Shown here: piece after piece, positions 1 to 7,488 of the stretch
How the letters are laid out: the number at the start of each line of letters is the position of its first letter
Position numbering within the stretch: the first letter of the stretch is position 1
Assembly: GCA_030447275.1 (NCBI GenBank)
Contig: JAUJPF010000007.1
Coordinates: 34,065-98,064 of the forward strand
Length of the DNA: 64,000 nt
Origin: Solirubrobacteraceae bacterium
GTDB lineage: Bacteria; Actinomycetota; Thermoleophilia; Solirubrobacterales; Solirubrobacteraceae
Direction: 5' to 3'
Notes under the pieces: generated by a model
The model's input: the letters and a program-made list of their open reading frames with translations, nothing else
Databases searched by the model: none
Told to the model about the DNA's origin: nothing
Program-made: the position numbers and the translations under genes

Positions 1-1347
1 GACGTAGACATCGGGACCGGTCACGAGCGCCGTCGTGCGGCTGAACCCGGTCGTGCCGGCGGTCAGCGCGCTCGAGCTGAACGTGCCCGCACGCGTGAGG
101 TCGCTCGCGCTCAGCAGGAACAGGTTCTCGGCCGTCGTGACGACGATCTTGCTCCCCTCGCTGAACCCGGCGCCCAGCGACCGCTGATCGACGGCGAGCG
201 CAGGGGCGGGGGCGCCGCCCAGCGCGTCGCTGCTCGCTGTGACCGCGAGGCGTCCTCGATCGCCTCCCGTGCCCTGCACAAGCCGGTGGGCGACCGTGGT
301 GGCCCCTGCGGCGGCGGCCACGAACACCGCACCGGCCTGGCCGGCGCCGCTCATCGGAGCCCCGGGCGTGAAGCCGATCGGTGCCACGGGCACCGACGGC
401 GTCTGCCCGTCGCCCGCGAGGGGGTCCGAGACCGGGCCGGCGGACAGGTTGTTCACCGCGAAGGTCTTGACCCGATCGTCGGTCGTGCCGACCGCGATGA
501 AGGGCCTCGGGTCGCCCGACGCCGGATCGGCGAGGAACACGAGCGTCGGGCTCGCCAGCGGCGTGGCGTTGACGTCGCCGGTGCTCGTGGCCGGGTTGAT
601 CACCGACGTGTCGGCGTTCGCGTTGTTCGTGATCGCGATGCGGAAGAGGCGCTCGTCCGCACCGTTCGTCGCGACGAAGAAGAGGATGCGGTTGCCGGTC
701 TCGTTGGCCGGCGTGATCGGGTCGTCGGCGGCGGGACCGGTCGTGACCGTCGAGCTCGAGATCGTGAAGCCATTCGTGCCGGGGACGGCGACGTCCTTGA
801 CCAGCTCGCCGGTGGTCTCGTTGACCTGCGCGATCGCGATGTCGTTGGCGGTGGCCGATCCGTCCGCGGCCCGCGAGTCGTCGTCGTTGTAGACCGCGTA
901 GACCTGCGTCAGGCCGCTGCCCGTGGCGATGGAGACGTCGGACGGGGTCACGCTGCCGCCCGCGCCGGTCCACGTGTCGGCGTCGTCGGCGTCGTCGTCG
1001 ACGAGGACGCCGGCCTCGGGCCCAACCGGCGCACCGCTCGAGATCCGCTGCAGATGCAGGTTGCCGGCGGCGGCACCATCGGCCTCCGTCCCGTAGATGA
1101 GCTCCTGGACGCCCGGAATGCCCGTCGAGTTGATGATCGAGGTCTGGACGTTCGTCTCCGTCGCCCCCGTCTTCGCGTACAGGAACCCGACCGGCGTGGC
1201 GCCCTCGTCCTGCGGCTGCAGGCCGGAGCGGCCGTTGTCGCCGCCGAAGAACGCCCAGTGGACGGCGAACGCGCTGCTCGCCGGAGTCAGCAGAGCCCCG
1301 GCGGTGAGGCCCGCGACCAGCAGCGAGCGGGGGAAGATCAGGGGCAA
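1..1347 (-). CDS. Secreted protein, N-terminal part, runs off the window
   Basis: The frame is open for 449 codons from a TTG start to the window edge, with no stop, so the C-terminus is missing. The TTG has a good ribosome site (AGGAG, 6 bases upstream). The start encodes a signal peptide (MPLIFPRSLLVAGLTAGALL, then TPASSAFA as likely cleavage region). The mature part is rich in Thr, Ser, Gly and Asp with recurring patches such as VYNDDDSRA, FLADPASGDPRPFIAVG and LVTGPDVYV. This resembles beta-propeller-like or cell-surface repeat proteins, but I recognise no family. It is probably exported and its function is unknown. It stands alone, with its start facing away from the decayed region to the right. 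Confidence 0.7.
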   Translation of the reverse strand, partial: MPLIFPRSLLVAGLTAGALLTPASSAFAVHWAFFGGDNGRSGLQPQDEGATPVGFLYAKTGATETNVQTSIINSTGIPGVQELIYGTEADGAAAGNLHLQRISSGAPVGPEAGVLVDDDADDADTWTGAGGSVTPSDVSIATGSGLTQVYAVYNDDDSRAADGSATANDIAIAQVNETTGELVKDVAVPGTNGFTISSSTVTTGPAADDPITPANETGNRILFFVATNGADERLFRIAITNNANADTSVINPATSTGDVNATPLASPTLVFLADPASGDPRPFIAVGTTDDRVKTFAVNNLSAGPVSDPLAGDGQTPSVPVAPIGFTPGAPMSGAGQAGAVFVAAAAGATTVAHRLVQGTGGDRGRLAVTASSDALGGAPAPALAVDQRSLGAGFSEGSKIVVTTAENLFLLSASDLTRAGTFSSSALTAGTTGFSRTTALVTGPDVYV

Positions 1348-1694
1348 GCGGACTCCTCGGAGAGGTACGACGGACACGATGGGGAGACGTATGCCGCCGA
1401 ACGCTCCGTTGTTCGATCGCGCAACGCCTTCTGGCGCGTATGCACTCTTGCCGCGACCCAGATCACCCGCGTCGCCCCCGCAAGGGGGAGGCATAGCGTT
1501 GCCAGCGCCCGTCCGCGCCGACGCCGCTGTCCGGGACAGGCAGGCGCACGGCAGGCCCACGGCAGGCACAACGAGGTTAGGAGCCAGCGGCTGCAGGCGA
1601 CCGACGACCCGTTGAGAACGGCGCCATCCGCAGCGACGAACGGCCGATCAGGACCGCCCGAGACGAGCGCCTCATCCGGAGCAGTCCGTCATGC
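1348..1694. other. Intergenic region without a supported gene
   Basis: I see no convincing coding frame here. It holds the upstream region of the secreted protein on the minus strand and the upstream region of the broken cation-efflux gene on the plus strand. Open frames in this stretch are Arg-rich shadows of GC-rich DNA. Confidence 0.5.
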
Positions 1695-2371
1695 ATGTCG
1701 TCAAATCAGGCCCGACTACGTCAGGGTGCGCATGACGGCGGGCACGGACACAGCCATGGCCTCGTCGACCGCTCCATCACGCGCTCGCGCGACGGCATGC
1801 GAACGGTCGCTGTCAGCCTCGGCGTGCTCCTCGTCGCCGCGCTGCTCCAGACGGCGATCTTCGCGACGACCGGCAGCGTCGCGCTGCTGGCCGATCTCAT
1901 CCGCAACTTCGGCGACGCGCTGACCGCGATCCCGTGGCCATCGCGTTCCTCCTGCGTTCGTTCGTTGCCGAGAAGCGCGCGGGCTGCTTCGTCGTTGGAG
2001 CGATCTTTGTCAGCGCCTGCGTCGCCGGCGTGCAGGCGGTCGACCGTCTGCTCCACCCACAGACGCTCGACCACCTCGGCGTGCTGGCGCTCGCCGGTGT
2101 CGTCGGCTTCATCGGCAACGAGATCGCCGCCCAGGTGCGGCTCCGTGGCGGGCACCGCCTCGACAGTCCTGCGCTTGTGGCGGACGGTAACCACGCTCGC
2201 GTCGATGGCGTGGTGAGCCTAGGAGTCGTCGCCAGCGCCAGCGCCGGCGTCGTCGCCAGGAGGTTCGAGCTCGGCGACCCGCTCATCGGCCTCGTCATCA
2301 CACTCGTGATCTTGCGGATCACATGGCAGTCGATGCAGACGATCAAGCGCGACCCGGGGGACGGGGCATGA
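1695..2371 (+). pseudogene. Cation diffusion facilitator (CDF) transporter, frameshifted and C-terminally short
   Basis: CDF proteins export divalent metals such as Zn, Co or Cd across the inner membrane. The first frame gives a His-rich N-terminus (HDGGHGHSHGLVD) and a membrane segment running to LLADLIRNFGDALTAIP. The next frame continues the family sequence with VAIAFLLRSFVAEKRAG, then GFIGNEIAAQVRLR, SPALVADGNHARVDG and LGDPLIGLVITLVILRIT. One missing base near 1935 separates the two halves (FGDAL and HARVDG being the conserved metal-site helices). The product would also stop right after the last membrane helix, without the usual cytoplasmic domain of about 80 residues. It lies in a stretch with other broken genes, so real decay is plausible. 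Confidence 0.8.
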
Positions 2372-2561
2372 GGCGCACGACTAAGCCTCCTCAGGCTACG
2401 ACGAACGCCCTGCGACAGCGCGCACCAAGATCGAGCGGCCTCGAACGCCGACTGGGTCCTCACTGGGTCCCGTCATCCGGTCCGCAAGGTACCGTCAGGT
2501 CCGCGATGTCAAGCATTCATCGGATTTCCCGGACACCGGGGACTCCGATGACGCCCAGGGC

Positions 2562-2608
2562 CTTCCATGGTAAGGAAGGGGTCGCCGGTTCGAGTCCGGC
2601 AGAGGGCT
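2562..2608 (+). other. 3' fragment of tRNA-Thr (anticodon GGT), probable attachment-site scar
   Basis: The stretch folds as the 3' half of a tRNA. It has an anticodon arm CTTCC-ATGGTAA-GGAAG with anticodon GGT, a 5-base variable loop, a perfect T-arm GCCGG-TTCGAGT-CCGGC, then AGAGGGC and discriminator T. The matching 5' acceptor strand (GCCCTCT) and a D-arm are absent upstream. Such tRNA 3' fragments are the normal product of tRNA-targeting integrases, so this is probably an att site left by an integrated element. No integrase gene is visible next to it. Confidence 0.75.
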
Positions 2609-2734
2609 TCGTCGCATCTCCCCCGCCAGCACTGGCCGAATCGCTCGGCCGCCGCTCCGAAGACCGCCTCGAAGCAGCGTCTCGGGGCCACACGGGGGCC
2701 AGCGCGCCGCCCGACGAACCTCAGGCGAAACACC

Positions 2735-3017
2735 AAGCCCGAGTGGACCGTCCAGTACGAGCTCACCGACAGCGGAGCGGTCCGGCAGCGCACGGAGCGC
2801 GACAAGGGCGGCGCCCTCAAGCAGCAGGCCACCCACGACTACGTCGGGGAACGGCTCAAGTCGGTCGTGACTGAGGACCGCATCGGCGCGGTCGCGACGA
2901 AGATGGTCCGATCACTTCTACGACGACTTCGGCAACGTCGTGCGCATCGAGCGTCGCGCGGGAACCGGAATGCGTGCTGTGCGCGAGGTCCGGCTGGCCG
3001 GCAGCGTAGTCGCCTGA
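2735..3017 (+). pseudogene. Frameshifted small hypothetical protein
   Basis: Two frames together read like one soluble protein. The first gives WTVQYELTDSG, then ALKQQATHDYVGERLKSVV and EDRIGAVATKMV. One extra base near 2909 then shifts to DHFYDDFGNVVRIERRAG and MRAVREVRLAGSVVA, followed by TGA. The mix of charged and aromatic residues and lack of Arg/Pro bias make it look truly coding, unlike its frame shadows. I do not recognise the family and see no clear start codon. It sits just downstream of the tRNA-Thr fragment and upstream of an XRE regulator, which fits cargo of a lost mobile element. Confidence 0.45.
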
Positions 3018-3088
3018 CGTTCGCGCGCCGGCCGCGACTCCGCTATATCACCAATAATGTGTGGACCGCCGCGTCATCAACGTCGAGC

Positions 3089-3340
3089 GTGAGCGCGATA
3101 CCCGATCAGCGCTTGGCGATCCATGTCGCGTTCGGGGCGCAGCTTCGTGAGGCGCGCCGGCGCCAGCGCATCTCCCAGGACGAACTCGCCCGCCGGAGCG
3201 GCCTGCACAGGACCTTCATCGGCGGTATCGAACGCGGCCAGCGCAACCCCTCTCTCACGAACATCGCGCGCCTTGCCAGTGCGCTGGATGTGCCCGTCGC
3301 CGAGCTCGTTGAGGATCTGGACGAGCGGCCTCACGGCTGA
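3089..3340 (+). CDS. XRE-family helix-turn-helix regulator
   Basis: This short DNA-binding protein of 83 residues starts at GTG (VSAIPDQRLAIHVAFG). It consists almost wholly of one Cro/C1-type HTH: QLREARRRQRISQDELARR, then SGLHRTFIGGIERGQRNP and ALDVPVAELVEDL. The pattern of SQDELA, FIGGIERG and NPSL is typical of XRE repressors from mobile elements and toxin-antitoxin loci. A longer in-frame reading extends far upstream, but it runs through the tRNA fragment and is not protein-like, so I chose the internal GTG. The preceding sequence (CTATATCACCAATAAT) is unusually AT-rich for the window and may hold its promoter. Confidence 0.75.
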   Translation: MSAIPDQRLAIHVAFGAQLREARRRQRISQDELARRSGLHRTFIGGIERGQRNPSLTNIARLASALDVPVAELVEDLDERPHG

Positions 3341-3545
3341 GCTGCTCGCGGCCTCCTCGATCCGACGCCGCCGACGTCCCGGGGGCGCCGGAGCTCCGCA
3401 GGATGTTGGTCAGCGCGATGTTGCGCTCTCCACGATCGACCGCCCCCGCCGACCCGGGGTGGCAGCGCGAGCAGTCCTGACCGCCTTGGCGCATTGCCGC
3501 TGAAACTCGCGTGCCGGGCAGCTGCGTGCTCGCGCCCTACGGTTC

Positions 3546-3792
3546 ATGTCCGGAATCGCTCAGGCCCCCGAGGGGCCCCGCTCACTTCAGCTGACCGCCG
3601 TCTTCGATCCGCGCGACGACGAGGGCTGGATCCACGCTCGCCTCGCCGGCCTGCCGGGAGTCGTGACCACGGCGCGGACGATGCCCCAGGCCCGCGCCGT
3701 GCTCATCGCACGCCTTCCGCGAGTACCTGCTCGCGCTAGACGACGCCGGCGACGCGACCGCGAACCGCGGCTCGGCCGTCGCATCACGCTGA
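3546..3792 (+). pseudogene. HicB-like antitoxin, frameshifted
   Basis: The first frame reads LTAVFDPRDDEGWIHARLAG, then LPGVVTTARTMPQARAVLI, which matches the HicB/UPF0150 fold (beta strands with GWIHARL and LPGV). One extra C near 3709 breaks the frame; removing it gives LIDAFREYLLALDDAGD and a stop at 3790. HicB antitoxins normally pair with a short HicA toxin, and no HicA-like frame is visible beside it. With the XRE gene upstream this looks like an orphan toxin-antitoxin remnant. Confidence 0.5.
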
Positions 3793-4266
3793 CCATTGAT
3801 TGACGCCGCCCGCACGCCCGCGCGATACCCGCCGCAGCCCGACGCCGGTCGCTCGTCGGGCACGCGGAACGTCGGGCTGTGCTCGCCCTCCGATGCGGTT
3901 CGTCGCCATTACCGCTGTAGGGGGCCTCGAACCCGCTACAGCGGGGCGGGGACTGTCACTCGGCGGTCACCTCGAGGGAGGCCGCAGGCACCTGCACGTG
4001 ACGGTGCTTTTTGCCTCAAAGCGGAAGTCGTCCCCTGCGGCCCTACTCGTCCGCGGGTCCAAGCCACATGCGGACGACCGATTTCGTACACCGACGGTGT
4101 GATCGACGCGCGCCGCGGTCGCGAGCGCTTCGGGACCGATCAGCTCCGCGCGTCGCCCGCGCGCTCGCCGATGCGACGGAAACCGCGGTGCCCGCGTTCA
4201 ACGACGGTCCGCTGCCGGACGACGGCGCGATCGTGACGTTGACCCCGACGGGAGTCTGAGCCCGGC
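3793..4266. other. Non-coding or decayed stretch with one hairpin
   Basis: No confident gene is seen. A perfect 9-base inverted repeat (CCGCTGTAG at 3912-3920, CTACAGCGG at 3936-3944, 15-base loop) could be a terminator or a mobile-element end. The last 100 bases before 4259 read in one plus frame as ALADATETAVPAFNDGPLP then DDGAIVTLTP and a stop. This may be the tail of a lost gene. Confidence 0.4.
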
Positions 4267-4668
4267 TCAGCCTTCTGCGGCGGTCGGCGTGAGCTCGTCG
4301 CCCGGCTCGAGGGTGTCGGTCGGGGCGAGGATGAAGACCTCGCACATGAGATCGGGGTGCTGCTCGTTGCCGCTCATGAAGCCGATGACCGTGCGGCCGG
4401 TCGCCTTCTCGACCACGCCGATGAACCGACTGCGCATGAGCTCCTGGAACTCCATGCGTTGCTGTACCACCGCCGCCGCGCGGCCACCGTCGATGAGCGT
4501 CTGCTCCACGCGTGAGAAGCCGCCGCGCAGGACGCAGACGACCAGGTCGTCGTGGTAGTACGACTTCGCCCCGCTCGGACCCTTGCCGTAGAACTCCTTC
4601 AGGAGCGCCACCAGCCCCGTGGACACGGCGGTGAGCACGTCGCCGTGGCGTTGAGCGATGTCGCTCAT
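4267..4668 (-). CDS. DUF2294 protein, copy 1
   Basis: This 133-residue protein is of the DUF2294 (Na-translocating decarboxylase-like) family, whose biochemical role is unsettled. The sequence shows the family pattern: GDVLTAVSTGLVALLKEFYG, YYHDDLVVCVLRGGF, VEQTLIDGG, a long helix with MEFQELMRSRFIGVVE, then GRTVIGFMSGNEQ and CEVFILAP. I chose the ATG at 4668 because the family motif begins right after it; an upstream ATG at 4701 is also possible. It is divergent from the second DUF2294 copy. Confidence 0.85.
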   Translation of the reverse strand: MSDIAQRHGDVLTAVSTGLVALLKEFYGKGPSGAKSYYHDDLVVCVLRGGFSRVEQTLIDGGRAAAVVQQRMEFQELMRSRFIGVVEKATGRTVIGFMSGNEQHPDLMCEVFILAPTDTLEPGDELTPTAAEG

Positions 4669-4778
4669 GAAGCGATCATAGACCCGCGCGCGAGCTACCA
4701 TGACAGCTGACCGTTCGTTGGGCCTCGTCCTCGACCTCGCGCGCGTCACGCATGCAGAGGACGAGAGAGGAGGCCGCT

Positions 4779-5162
4779 TTGCCGGCCCCAACCCCACTGA
4801 CCGGTGATGCCCTGCTCGCGGCAGTCACCGACGCCATGGTCGCGTTCCATGAGCGCTATCACCATCGAGCGCCCGTCACCGCCAAGACGACCTTGCTCGA
4901 GGAGGATCTGCTGGCCTGCGTGATGGGCGGCGTCTACACGGAAGTCGAGAAGACGATGATCGAGCTCCAGCGGAGTCCGATCGTCAAAGACACGCGCAGT
5001 GCGTTCCAGCAGGCGATGCAGCACCGCTTCGTCGAAGCGGTCGAACGGCTGTCCGGCCGGCGCGTCTCGACGTTCGTCTCCAACAGCCACGTCGGCCCAG
5101 ACCTCGAGATCGAGCTGTTCTTTCTCGAACCCAACTCACACAAAGACCTGAGTCCGCGCTAG
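4779..5162 (+). CDS. DUF2294 protein, copy 2
   Basis: This second DUF2294 member of 127 residues has GDALLAAVTDAMVAFHERY, LLEEDLLACVMGGVYTEVEK, FQQAMQHRFVEAVERLSG, RRVSTFVSNSHVGPDLEIE and LFFLEP. An ATG at 4752 is in frame, but the TTG at 4779 is preceded by a textbook ribosome site (AGAGGAGG, 5 bases away), so I use TTG. It lacks the YYHDD of copy 1 and is clearly a diverged paralogue rather than a recent duplicate. A GC hairpin region (about 5226-5252) follows before the STAS gene. Confidence 0.8.
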   Translation: MPAPTPLTGDALLAAVTDAMVAFHERYHHRAPVTAKTTLLEEDLLACVMGGVYTEVEKTMIELQRSPIVKDTRSAFQQAMQHRFVEAVERLSGRRVSTFVSNSHVGPDLEIELFFLEPNSHKDLSPR

Positions 5163-5274
5163 GCTGACACAGCCCGCGAAGCAGCGCCCTGAGCGACGCA
5201 GAGCGGGCCACGCGTTCCCCGGCGGGCGCTCGGCCCCAGCAGGGCCCCGAGTGACTACCTGGTCCAGCCGAAGC

Positions 5275-5625
5275 ATGGATCGGAGAGCCGTGGTCGCACG
5301 TCCTCACCCCAGGTTCACATGTGACCCGACGCGTGAGGCGGGGGGCACCGTCTTCGCCCTCGGTGGCGACCTCGACCTGTTCAGCGTCCGCTTGCTCCGC
5401 CGGCTCGTCGAGAACGCCCTCGGTGCGGCCAGCGCGGCGGTCGTCATCGATCTCAGCGACATCACCTTCGGGGATCTGAGCGCGCTGGCGTATCTGCTCG
5501 AGCTTCGTCACCGAGCGCGGTGCGGCGAGTTCAGACTCGAGCTGATGCCGGCTCCGGCGAAGGTGATGCGGCTGTTCGACGTCACGGAGACGCGCGAGCT
5601 CCTGAACTTCAGGGCCGCCGCGTGA
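5275..5625 (+). CDS. STAS-domain protein, anti-sigma-factor antagonist type
   Basis: This STAS protein has 116 residues. The core reads GGTVFALGGDLDLFSVRLL, AAVVIDLSDITFGDLSALAY, LRHRARCGEFRLELMPAP and VMRLFDVTETRELLNF. That is the SpoIIAA/RsbV fold, with the usual phospho-acceptor loop at SDITFGDLSA; the Ser after the loop Gly is replaced by Asp (GDLSA), so classic Ser phosphorylation at that site is uncertain. Its TGA overlaps the GTG of the next DUF2294 gene (GTGA), showing translational coupling into DUF2294 and sigma factor. Starts at GTG 5251 or GTG 5290 are also possible. Confidence 0.8.
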   Translation: MDRRAVVARPHPRFTCDPTREAGGTVFALGGDLDLFSVRLLRRLVENALGAASAAVVIDLSDITFGDLSALAYLLELRHRARCGEFRLELMPAPAKVMRLFDVTETRELLNFRAAA

Positions 5626-6011
5626 CGCACTTTCGCCCGACCGGATCCGCGCTCGTGCGGCTGACCGATGCGATCTCGGCGTCGATGGTCGAGTGCTACG
5701 GCCGGGTGTACGGTCACGACCGCACGACGGCAACGACCTACATCAACGACAACGTCGTGGTCTGCGTGCTCGAGGACATCCTCACGACCGCCGAGGATGC
5801 GCTGATCGCCGACGGCCTGGCGGCGGACGTCATCGACGGTCGCGTCGCGTTCCAGACGGACACCGAGGACGAGTTCACCGCTGAGATCGAGCGCCACACC
5901 GGCCGCAAGGTCGTCGCGTTCATGAGCGCCAACCAGACCTCGCCGGGCGTGGCGTGCGAGCTGTTCTTCCTCGAGCCCGGCCCCCCGCAAGCCGGGGAGG
6001 TGGCGGCGTGA
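5622..6011 (+). CDS. DUF2294 protein, copy 3
   Basis: The third DUF2294 paralogue has 129 residues: LTDAISASMVECYGRVYG, TYINDNVVVCVLEDILTTAE, ALIADGLAADVIDGRVAFQ, FTAEIERHTGRKVVAFMSAN and CELFFLEPG. It sits between a STAS protein and a sigma factor with 4-base GTGA overlaps on both sides, so the three are one transcription and translation unit. This context suggests that DUF2294 proteins here work in a signalling pathway rather than metabolism, which is an inference. Confidence 0.85.
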   Translation: MTHFRPTGSALVRLTDAISASMVECYGRVYGHDRTTATTYINDNVVVCVLEDILTTAEDALIADGLAADVIDGRVAFQTDTEDEFTAEIERHTGRKVVAFMSANQTSPGVACELFFLEPGPPQAGEVAA

Positions 6012-6580
6012 GCGCCGCGCCCAAGGCTACGTCGCCCGCGTCGACGCCGTCCGATGCCGAGTTGATGGGCCGCGTGCAGGACGACGACGCCGAGGCCTTC
6101 GGGCTGCTCTACGACCGGCATGCGTCGAGGGCCTATCACGTCGCGTGCTCGGTCTGTCACCGACCAGGGTCGGCCGAGGACGCGGTGCAGGAGGCGTTCA
6201 TCTCGATCTGGAAGAGCCGACTGACGTACCGGCGTAGGCCGGAGGGGTTCGCGGCGTGGGCGATGGCGATCGTGCGCAACCGTGCCGTCGCCGTCGCGCG
6301 CCGCGATGCCGTGCACGACCGGCGCTGCAACGGCGACGCACGGTCGGAGGACCGTCCGTCATCGATCGACATCGCGGCTGCCGCGGTCGCGAGCGACGAG
6401 GCCCGCCGCCTGCGCGGCCTGCTCGCCGGCTTGCCCGACGAGCAATGCGAAGTCATCACACTGGCGTACTACGGCGAGCTCTCCCACACCGAGATCGCCG
6501 CGCATCTGGAGCTCCCGGCAGGCACCGTCAAGGGCCGGATGCGCCTCGGCCTGCAGAAGCTCAGCCGCAGCCTCGCGTAG
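6008..6580 (+). CDS. ECF-type RNA polymerase sigma factor
   Basis: This 190-residue sigma-70 family protein has region 2 (DAEAFGLLYDRHASRAYHV, SAEDAVQEAFISIWKS) and region 4 (LLAGLPDEQCEVITLAYYGE, SHTEIAAHLELPAGTVKGRM, LGLQKLSRSL). The GTG start overlaps the stop of the DUF2294 gene. No anti-sigma gene follows; about 220 bases without a gene lie downstream. The pairing with a STAS protein hints at partner-switching control, but the required kinase is not nearby. Confidence 0.9.
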   Translation: MSAAPKATSPASTPSDAELMGRVQDDDAEAFGLLYDRHASRAYHVACSVCHRPGSAEDAVQEAFISIWKSRLTYRRRPEGFAAWAMAIVRNRAVAVARRDAVHDRRCNGDARSEDRPSSIDIAAAAVASDEARRLRGLLAGLPDEQCEVITLAYYGELSHTEIAAHLELPAGTVKGRMRLGLQKLSRSLA

Positions 6581-6804
6581 CGCCCGGGGAAGCGCACATC
6601 GAAGCCGCGCTGTCGGGAGGACCGTCCCGCGGTACGCCGAGCCGGGCCCTGATCTCCGATGAACGGCCACGGCATGATTCGGGCCCGGCTCATGTCGCGA
6701 CGGCGCACGTCGACGAGGGGCTGGCGCACTTGTGCGGCGCCGGGCCCGCGTCCGTCGACGTTTCGACTCGCGGTCACCGCGGGGAGCCGCTCCTGCTGCC
6801 GCGG

Positions 6805-7488
6805 CTAACAGCGGGTGGGCCGCCACATTGTCGCGAGCGTTCGTCGCAGGTACCACCTCCCGTGCATGAGCCCCGGCTTCGCTTGCCGCCTGACGCGTTC
6901 GAGTTCGAACGTGTCCCCCATCTCCTGGATCAGCTCATCGAGCGTGAACAGCACGCTGGCCACCCCGACTTCCGGGTCTACGGCGGCGCGAGGTCGTGCT
7001 TCGCGATCGGCCAACCGGGGGCAGCTGGCGTAGTAGGCGTCCTCCGGTTCGGCGAGCGACAGCAGCAGGCGCGCGTTCGGGCGCAAGACGCGGCGGGCCT
7101 CGGCGCGATGGCGGCGGCGAACCCGCGGATCGACCTGATGCTTGTAGACGAAGCTGTCGACCGCGAGGTCGATCGTGCTGTCGCCGGCGGGGAGGCCGTC
7201 GCGCAGATCGTGCCTCGAGAACGCCACCCTCCCGGGCGGCGTCCGCTCCAGCCGACTCCGCGCCGCTTCCAGGGCGACCGGCGACGAGTCGAAGGCCACG
7301 ACATCGACGCCGAGTCCGGCGAGGTAGGCTGCGTTGCGTCCCGTTCCGCAGCCGACGTCCAGGGCGAGGGAGGGGAGGGAACCGCTCGCAGCGAGGTTCC
7401 CGACCGCCCAGGTGACCGCGCCCGACGGCCCGTCGCGGTAGCTGGAGGGAATACCGCGGCGGACGTACTCGGCGTCCCATGGGGTCAT
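6805..7488 (-). CDS. Class I SAM-dependent methyltransferase
   Basis: This 227-residue methyltransferase shows motif I LALDVGCGTGRNAAYLAGLG, then VDVVAFDSSPVALEAAR, the acidic motif IDLAVDSFVYKH, and EARRVLRPNARLLLSLAEP. It resembles tellurite-resistance or generic small-molecule methyltransferases; the substrate is unknown. Its start codon overlaps head-to-head by 10 bases with the ATG of the thymidylate-synthase-like gene, so the two are divergent and must share control sequence inside each other's coding ends. Confidence 0.85.
   Translation of the reverse strand: MTPWDAEYVRRGIPSSYRDGPSGAVTWAVGNLAASGSLPSLALDVGCGTGRNAAYLAGLGVDVVAFDSSPVALEAARSRLERTPPGRVAFSRHDLRDGLPAGDSTIDLAVDSFVYKHQVDPRVRRRHRAEARRVLRPNARLLLSLAEPEDAYYASCPRLADREARPRAAVDPEVGVASVLFTLDELIQEMGDTFELERVRRQAKPGLMHGRWYLRRTLATMWRPTRC

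Noticed and set aside
2509-2832. Minus-strand frame with CRTRTGDPFLTME peptide
   Set aside because: This peptide is the antisense translation of a tRNA-Thr 3' end and is a known false gene.
3912-3944. Hairpin with a GGGGGCCTCGAACCC core resembling a tRNA T-arm
   Set aside because: There are no other tRNA arms around it; it is better read as a simple inverted repeat.
6581-6804. Possible anti-sigma gene after the sigma factor
   Set aside because: No frame with protein-like composition or a start with ribosome site; only Arg-rich shadows are seen.
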